From Bacteroidales bacterium (GTDB lineage Bacteria; Bacteroidota; Bacteroidia; Bacteroidales; UBA932): a DNA stretch of 9,335 bases. Positions 5,527-9,335 of this stretch are shown in pieces. Below the pieces are notes generated by a model that searched no databases, had not been told where the DNA came from, and worked only from the letters and a program-made list of their open reading frames with translations. Within the stretch, counting starts at the first letter, position 1. Each line of letters opens with the position of its first letter. The position numbers and the translations under genes are program-made. The DNA is taken from contig JAFWPT010000488.1 of NCBI GenBank assembly GCA_017509375.1, positions 1-9,335 of the forward strand. Direction: 5' to 3'.

Positions 5527-6912
5527 ATGGAACGGATTGTAATATTTGCCAGAACAACGAAAACGGAAGGGGAAATCAGGCTGCGGTTCCGCTTGACAGA
5601 TGGCCGCAGGGCTGACCTTTATCACAAGAGCAACATCAAGGCCTCGCTCGCGGATCTTTCCAAGTTCAACGTGGACGGTACACTTCGGCCAAAGGTTTCT
5701 GTGTACAATAAGCAGTTGGAGGACGATATCACTCGCGAGATTGATGCTATGCGGCGGGCATATCGCAAGCTGGTGGAAGCCGGAGAGATAATAACGGCTG
5801 CCCAATATGAAGAATCAGTGGCAAAGGAATTGAACCCTGACGTTATTATACGCAACGAGAAGAAAACGTTGCTGTATTCTTTGAACAAGTACATTCAAGA
5901 CAGTTATCGTGATGGACTTTTTGGTTTAAGTCGATACAAGCATTTCAATGGGGTACACAACCGCTTGTCCCGATATCTTCAAATCAACGGGCTGGAGGAA
6001 ATCATGCCTGCCGAGTTTGATGTTGACGAGATAATGAAACTCCGCCAGTTTCTCTTTGACGAGTATCTTTACGTGCCTAAATACAAGCGAATTTATCAAG
6101 AACTAAAAAAGGTGGAGATTCCCACCAAACGTCGTGGAGCAAACACTGTTGCACACGAAATGAAGATGTTAATTACGTTCTTCAATTATTTGGAAATACG
6201 TGATGACATAGTCAAATCACCATTCCGGCGGCTTAGTCCGGACCGAAAAAAGAAACTTACCCAGACCAAGGAGGACGATCCCATCTTCCTGACCATTGAC
6301 GAACTTGAAAAAGTGAAAGCAACGGAGGTGCCGGAAACATTACAGGAAACCAAGGATGCCTTTCTGGTCCACTGCGCCCTGGGCTGCCGTATCAGCGACT
6401 ACAAACGCTTCAAGATGGAGCATATCTTCGTGACGGACGAGGGCATCCCCTATATCCACTACCTTCCCAAGAAGACAAAGGGCTCTCAGACCAACTACAA
6501 GGAAATTAAGACGCCGCTTGTGCGGTATGCCTTTGATATCATCAAGGCCAGGGACTTTTCCTTCCGTGTCATCTTTTATGAGGGAGGCAAGAGTGGTTAC
6601 AACAAGAAGATTAAGCAGCTGCTGGAAATAGCAGGAATCGACCGTCTGGTGCCGATATACAACGAGAAGACCGGCGAGAACGAATACTTCCCTCTCTGGC
6701 AGCGCGCCAGCAGCAAGACCGCCCGCTCCACCTGCGTGGATATCATGGCCAAGTACCAGATAGATATGTACGCAGCCGGCCTTCACCGCCGCGGCAGCAA
6801 GGCCGTTGAGCGCTACACCAACATGGAAATCCGCGATGACTTTGCCTTACGTAACATTGCCTTCCGTCAACCCGCCTACAAAGTTGACAAGGATTTGAAT
6901 GTGCTGGAATAA
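5527..6912 (+). CDS. Tyrosine recombinase (integrase) of the mobile element
   Basis: Role: site-specific integration and, with an excisionase, excision of the element. Seen: 461 residues, the usual size for Bacteroidota integrases. Residues 1-95 form an arm-binding type N-terminal domain (RFRLTDGRRADLYHKSNIKA). Residues about 113-235 are the helical core-binding domain. Residues about 260-445 are catalytic. Active-site candidates are R288 (GCRISDY), a lysine among K315-K318, K397 and R400 (KTAR), H420 (GLHRRGS) and nucleophile Y430 (ERYTNM). K397 stands where most relatives have histidine; lysine is a known alternative there, so the enzyme need not be inactive. Context: first gene inside the element end, with its promoter inside repeats that may be its own binding sites. 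The gene is intact. Target site and element name cannot be derived. Confidence 0.93.
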   Translation: MERIVIFARTTKTEGEIRLRFRLTDGRRADLYHKSNIKASLADLSKFNVDGTLRPKVSVYNKQLEDDITREIDAMRRAYRKLVEAGEIITAAQYEESVAKELNPDVIIRNEKKTLLYSLNKYIQDSYRDGLFGLSRYKHFNGVHNRLSRYLQINGLEEIMPAEFDVDEIMKLRQFLFDEYLYVPKYKRIYQELKKVEIPTKRRGANTVAHEMKMLITFFNYLEIRDDIVKSPFRRLSPDRKKKLTQTKEDDPIFLTIDELEKVKATEVPETLQETKDAFLVHCALGCRISDYKRFKMEHIFVTDEGIPYIHYLPKKTKGSQTNYKEIKTPLVRYAFDIIKARDFSFRVIFYEGGKSGYNKKIKQLLEIAGIDRLVPIYNEKTGENEYFPLWQRASSKTARSTCVDIMAKYQIDMYAAGLHRRGSKAVERYTNMEIRDDFALRNIAFRQPAYKVDKDLNVLE

Positions 6913-6925
6913 TTGCGTATATTCG
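6894..6925 (+). promoter_or_regulatory. Promoter of the BRO-N gene
   Basis: TTTG (6894-6897) and TATATTCG (6918-6925, one base off TAnnTTTG) are separated by 20 bases. The -33 part lies in the end of the integrase gene. TGCG-TATATT-CGCA (6914-6927) makes a small inverted repeat centred on the -7 box. The BRO-N gene starts 20 bases further on and could therefore be transcribed without the integrase. Confidence 0.5.
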
Positions 6926-6944
6926 CAGAAAAAGAACGCTTGTT

Positions 6945-7799
6945 ATGGGACAAAAAGAGGAGCTACAATTATTTGAGGACAAGAAAATAAGGACCTCCTG
7001 GAGTGAAGAAGATGAAAAATGGTATTTTTCCATTGTTGATGTTGTTGGAGCATTAACCGATCAGCCCACGCCCAAAAGGGCCAGTACATATTGGTCTGTG
7101 TTGAAGACGAGGCTTAAGGAAGAAGGCGCAGAAGAACTTCTTACAAATTGTAAGAGGTTGAAAATGCTATCTGCGGACGGGAAACATCATCCGACGGATG
7201 TCGCTGACATTCAAACTATCTTTCGCATTATTCAATCTGTTCCGTCAACGAAGGCGGAGCCCTTCAAACAATGGATGGCAAGGGTTGCAAGTGACCGCGT
7301 TGATGAAATGCAGGACCCAGAACTGGCTATAGAACGGGGATATGAGTATTATCGCAGGCTAGGGTATTCCGAAGCGTGGATTAATGAGCGTATGAAGGGG
7401 AGGGATGCCCGAAAAGCGCTGACAGATGAATGGAAGCGGACAGGTGTTACTGGGCAGCAATATGCGACTCTTACTGATATAATAACATATGAATGGTCCG
7501 GTATGACCACTCGTCAGTACAAAAACTATAAGGGCCTGAAAAAGGAAAACCTTCGTGACCATATGACAAGAACGGAGAGCGCGTTGAATACTTTGGCCGA
7601 GGTCGCAGCTACAGAATTATCCCAAAAGATAGACCCCCAAGGATTCAATGAGCAGAAGTCTGTCGCTAAGCGAGGTGGCCGTGTTGCCGCGACGGCAAGA
7701 AAAGAGCTGGAAAAACAACTTGGAAGGAGCGTAGTTACACGTCAAAATGCCAAGGCTCTCCATGGGCCGGAAACGCCAGAACAGATTGAAGAACAATAA
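6945..7799 (+). CDS. BRO-N domain protein (prophage antirepressor-like)
   Basis: Seen: 284 residues. Residues about 8-113 match the BRO N-terminal domain as found in Bacteroidota prophage and mobile-element proteins: LFEDKKIRTSWSEEDEKWYF, SIVDVVGALT, YWSVLKTRLKEEG, LKMLSADGKHHPTDVAD and a closing KAEPFKQWMA. The C-terminal half carries conserved blocks of this group: WINERMKGRDARKALTDEWK, EWSGMTTRQYKNYKGLKKEN, and AKRGGRVAATARKELEKQLG at about residues 241-260. Known: BRO-N domains bind DNA in viral and phage proteins and some act as antirepressors. This type is often labelled antirepressor or DNA-damage-inducible-like, without a proven role in Bacteroidota. Context: it has its own promoter after the integrase and overlaps the following membrane-protein gene by one base (TAATG), so the two are probably translationally coupled. 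Inferred: control of element gene expression, or the sensing half of a cargo module. Confidence 0.85.
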   Translation: MGQKEELQLFEDKKIRTSWSEEDEKWYFSIVDVVGALTDQPTPKRASTYWSVLKTRLKEEGAEELLTNCKRLKMLSADGKHHPTDVADIQTIFRIIQSVPSTKAEPFKQWMARVASDRVDEMQDPELAIERGYEYYRRLGYSEAWINERMKGRDARKALTDEWKRTGVTGQQYATLTDIITYEWSGMTTRQYKNYKGLKKENLRDHMTRTESALNTLAEVAATELSQKIDPQGFNEQKSVAKRGGRVAATARKELEKQLGRSVVTRQNAKALHGPETPEQIEEQ

Positions 7800-8542
7800 T
7801 GACCTGGCTGGATGTCATAACGCCTATCCCTCAAACGCTCATCTCGGACGATGAACGGCGGCAGGGTGTGAACCGGGGATTCCTTACAGCTGCGGTGCTC
7901 ATCCTGGTTTTCCTTTTCATCTACTGGTTTTTCAAGGATTTGGCAGGGGTTTCTGATGCTCAGGACCATCCGATATTGCTCATTCTACTGGAACTGTCCA
8001 AGGTTCTTGCCGGTTTCATCATGTATCTGGTGGTTTGCTGGGGTTTCAAACTTTGTGTGTATGTTTTTACGCTGAAAACGGAAAATCCGAAAGATGCAGA
8101 GGACATTACCCTGCCTGAAAAGGACATTTCGGAGTCGGAGCCGCCGGCCATCAAAGATATCTGCGAGGAGGGTACTCCACCACAATTCTTTTCAAATCTT
8201 TACCGCTGGATATCTCTTGACAGTAATCGAAAAGGGCCGCAGCTGGCATATCTTTACTATGCCCTGTCTCAGCATCACATTCTGAAAGACCCCAAACCAA
8301 AGACCATGCTGGACGCCCTTGTTAACACATATTCCAGTTATTCTTTCGCCAAAGAGACTTCTGTTCGTCATGCGTGCTCGGCTATCAAGAACCGCCCGGA
8401 AGGCCGGGAAAAGAAAAATGACCAGGAACGGATTGCGGCGATTTACAATGAACTGACAGGCAAAACTTGCCAAAGCGGCCAGAATAATCAGCCAAACCAG
8501 CCAAAATCCCAGCCAGAGCAGCCAAAGCAGACTGGCAAGTAA
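7799..8542 (+). CDS. Unrecognised membrane protein coupled to the BRO-N gene
   Basis: I do not recognise this family. Seen: 247 residues. Residues 27-47 are a clear membrane segment (FLTAAVLILVFLFIYWFF). Residues 58-91 are a long hydrophobic stretch that could be one long helix or two short ones. The segment 95-127 is acidic. Residues 128-222 are predicted soluble and mainly helical, with GPQLAYLYYALSQHHIL and a region KPKTMLDALVNTYSSYSF. The tail, residues 225-247, is low-complexity and rich in Gln, Pro and Asn. The helical region loosely recalls the C-terminal part of RteC-like proteins of Bacteroides elements, but this is a weak resemblance. The start ATG shares one base with the TAA of the BRO-N gene. 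Inferred: a membrane-anchored partner of the BRO-N protein, possibly cargo such as an exclusion or defence factor; there is no direct evidence for that role. Confidence 0.75.
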   Translation: MTWLDVITPIPQTLISDDERRQGVNRGFLTAAVLILVFLFIYWFFKDLAGVSDAQDHPILLILLELSKVLAGFIMYLVVCWGFKLCVYVFTLKTENPKDAEDITLPEKDISESEPPAIKDICEEGTPPQFFSNLYRWISLDSNRKGPQLAYLYYALSQHHILKDPKPKTMLDALVNTYSSYSFAKETSVRHACSAIKNRPEGREKKNDQERIAAIYNELTGKTCQSGQNNQPNQPKSQPEQPKQTGK

Positions 8543-8562
8543 TTCGCCCTTATTGTTGTAGT

Positions 8563-8642
8563 ACGGCATGCCGTCGCCCGATAGTCGGGTGGCGGCTTTT
8601 CCGTTACGGGCCTCTGGCGGAGAAGTCCATAACCCGCCCGGA
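8563..8642 (+). promoter_or_regulatory. Structured leader ahead of the excisionase-like gene
   Basis: Seen: the 12-bp perfect palindrome ACGGCATGCCGT (8563-8574) overlaps a hairpin with arms 8571-8581 and 8585-8595, loop TAG, 11 pairs including two G:U. A CTTTT run follows, as in a weak terminator or attenuator. A second hairpin can form from TCCG and CGGG (8600-8603, 8607-8610) with CCCG and CGGA (8633-8636, 8639-8642). A poor -7 candidate, TATTGTTG, is at 8551-8558. Inferred: attenuation or translational control of the two downstream genes, or a binding site for element proteins. A transfer origin is possible but unsupported. Confidence 0.5.
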
Positions 8643-8655
8643 AATACTGCAACAT

Positions 8656-8967
8656 ATGGACTTGCAATCTATCATCGAGAATGGCAGCGCCAGCGTGACC
8701 ATTCAAATCACGGCAAAGGACCTCAGGGACTTTGCCACCCATCTTTTCGAAGCCGCCGTCAGAAAAGCCAAGGCCGATCAAGCATCGGCCGACGGTGACG
8801 AATACTTGAGCAAAGCCGAAGTGATGGAACTCTTCGGCGTATGTGACACCACCCTTTGGCATTGGAGCAATTCACATTATCTCAAGCCCGTAAAGGCCGG
8901 GCGGAAGATTCTCTACCGGAAACGGGATGTCATGCGGATTCTAAGCGAAAAGGAGGACAGGTTATGA
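8656..8967 (+). CDS. Helix-turn-helix protein, excisionase-like
   Basis: Seen: 103 residues. The N-terminal 45 residues include a short strand-helix region (VTIQITAKDLRDFATHLF). Residues 50-96 form a MerR/excisionase-type helix-turn-helix of the HTH_17 kind: EYLSKAEVMELFGVCDTTLW, then a wing with KPVKAGRKILYRKRDVMRIL. Known: proteins of this size and fold in Bacteroidota mobile elements act as excisionases or as regulators of excision and transfer genes. Context: a structured leader precedes it, and its stop overlaps the next start (ATGA), so the two form one translational unit. Inferred: a directionality factor for the integrase encoded upstream or a regulator of the replication module. Regulation is likely through the leader. 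Which of these roles is real cannot be settled from sequence. Confidence 0.85.
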   Translation: MDLQSIIENGSASVTIQITAKDLRDFATHLFEAAVRKAKADQASADGDEYLSKAEVMELFGVCDTTLWHWSNSHYLKPVKAGRKILYRKRDVMRILSEKEDRL

Positions 8968-9335
8968 GACAGATACGCAGAAATGAGGGTATGCCTTATT
9001 ACACGCTTGCAAAGACGACCATCCTCTCCAAAAGTCTGTCCTTGAAAGCCAAGGCACTTTTGACCATTCTTTTGAATCTTCCGGAAGGTTGGCATTTTAC
9101 TGTGGCGGGTATTCTGTCTTTCCTCCAGGAGGGACGAGAAGCCGTGATGTCGGCCATCAGGGAACTTGAGGTGGCGGGATACCTGACCAAAACACAAGTG
9201 CGGGATGCCAAAGGCCGAATCTTGGGACCGGACTATGTCGTCAGGGAAGTCATTTCGGTTACGCCGAAGTCGGAAACGCCTGCTACGGAAGACCCGTTGC
9301 CGGAAGTCCCGGAAGCGGCGGGCGCCGGGCAACAT
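8964..9335 (+). CDS. Winged-helix replication-type protein, 3' part outside window
   Basis: Seen: ATG at 8964 inside the ATGA overlap, with AGGAGG at 8951-8956 as an unusually good ribosome-binding site for this phylum. It is open for 124 codons to the window end. Residues 10-100 have the HTH_36-type winged helix of replisome-organiser proteins: SLSLKAKALLTILLNLPEGW, EGREAVMSAIRELEVAGYL, and DAKGRILGPDYVVRE. A Pro/Glu-rich linker begins near residue 102. Known: closely similar N-terminal domains occur in integrative elements of Firmicutes and Bacteroidota, usually followed by a DnaC-like helicase loader or by mobilization genes. Inferred: it starts or regulates replication of the excised element. 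The C-terminal domain is not visible, so the exact class is unknown. Confidence 0.8.
   Translation, partial: MRQIRRNEGMPYYTLAKTTILSKSLSLKAKALLTILLNLPEGWHFTVAGILSFLQEGREAVMSAIRELEVAGYLTKTQVRDAKGRILGPDYVVREVISVTPKSETPATEDPLPEVPEAAGAGQH

Larger units (their letters stand above)
5395..9335 (+). mobile_element. Integrative mobile element, one end only (runs past window)
   Basis: The order is tyrosine integrase, BRO-N protein, membrane protein, excisionase-like HTH protein, then HTH replication-type protein. This matches an integrative mobilizable or conjugative element of Bacteroidota, or less likely a prophage. The left end must lie between the lipoprotein stop (5101) and the integrase start (5527). 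The drop to AT-rich sequence after the terminator makes 5360-5500 the likeliest place, so the start given is approximate. No attachment repeat can be paired because the other end is outside the window. Relaxase or capsid genes, which would decide between the types, are not visible. Confidence 0.75.

Noticed and set aside
5527..6912. Mosaic integrase with a composition break between the N-terminal and catalytic halves
   Set aside because: GC content by 60-base rows swings between about 33 and 62 percent throughout the gene with no single step.
5527..6912. Inactive integrase because HxxR is replaced by KxxR
   Set aside because: Lysine at that position is a known variant, and the arginines, second histidine and tyrosine are all present.

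Overview
The window looks like a chromosomal segment of a Bacteroidota organism, most likely Bacteroidales. The -7 boxes have the phylum's form (TATATTTG three times, TATATTCG once). Two genes encode lipoproteins with Bacteroidota-type signal peptides. One of these is a GLUG-repeat lipoprotein preceded by a short Bacteroidales-style acidic peptide. Most genes lack a clear Shine-Dalgarno sequence. Species cannot be read from the sequence. All recognised genes are on the + strand.

Left part (1-2526): a secreted or membrane-anchored protein that appears to join a TonB C-terminal domain to ExbD-like periplasmic segments. It is followed by a lipoprotein histidine acid phosphatase that resembles glucose-1-phosphatase Agp along its whole length. 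The phosphatase promoter runs into a perfect 13-bp inverted repeat that fills the short leader.

Middle part (2527-5360): a 417-base gene-free stretch rich in palindromes, including a pair with the same arms 50 bases apart. A promoter, a 43-codon small gene and a 671-residue surface-type lipoprotein with GLUG repeats follow. Beyond the lipoprotein lie three inverted repeats, the last of which is a strong bidirectional terminator.

Right part (about 5395-9335, running off the window): one end of an integrative mobile element. It begins in an AT-rich tract with three copies of GTTGTGCAAA around the integrase promoter. Next comes a tyrosine recombinase with arm-binding, core-binding and catalytic regions. 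A BRO-N protein and an unrecognised membrane protein follow, overlapping by one base (TAATG). After them come a structured 113-base leader, an excisionase-like helix-turn-helix protein, and the start of a winged-helix replication-type protein that overlaps it at ATGA. Integrase, excisionase-like and replication-type genes are the maintenance module. The BRO and membrane gene pair sits where cargo or regulatory genes are often found.

The most interesting points are the TonB/ExbD domain combination, the BRO plus membrane-protein pair, the small gene ahead of the GLUG lipoprotein, the twin palindromes at 2782-2864, and the repeat-flanked integrase promoter. No rRNA, tRNA, CRISPR array or complete insertion sequence was seen.
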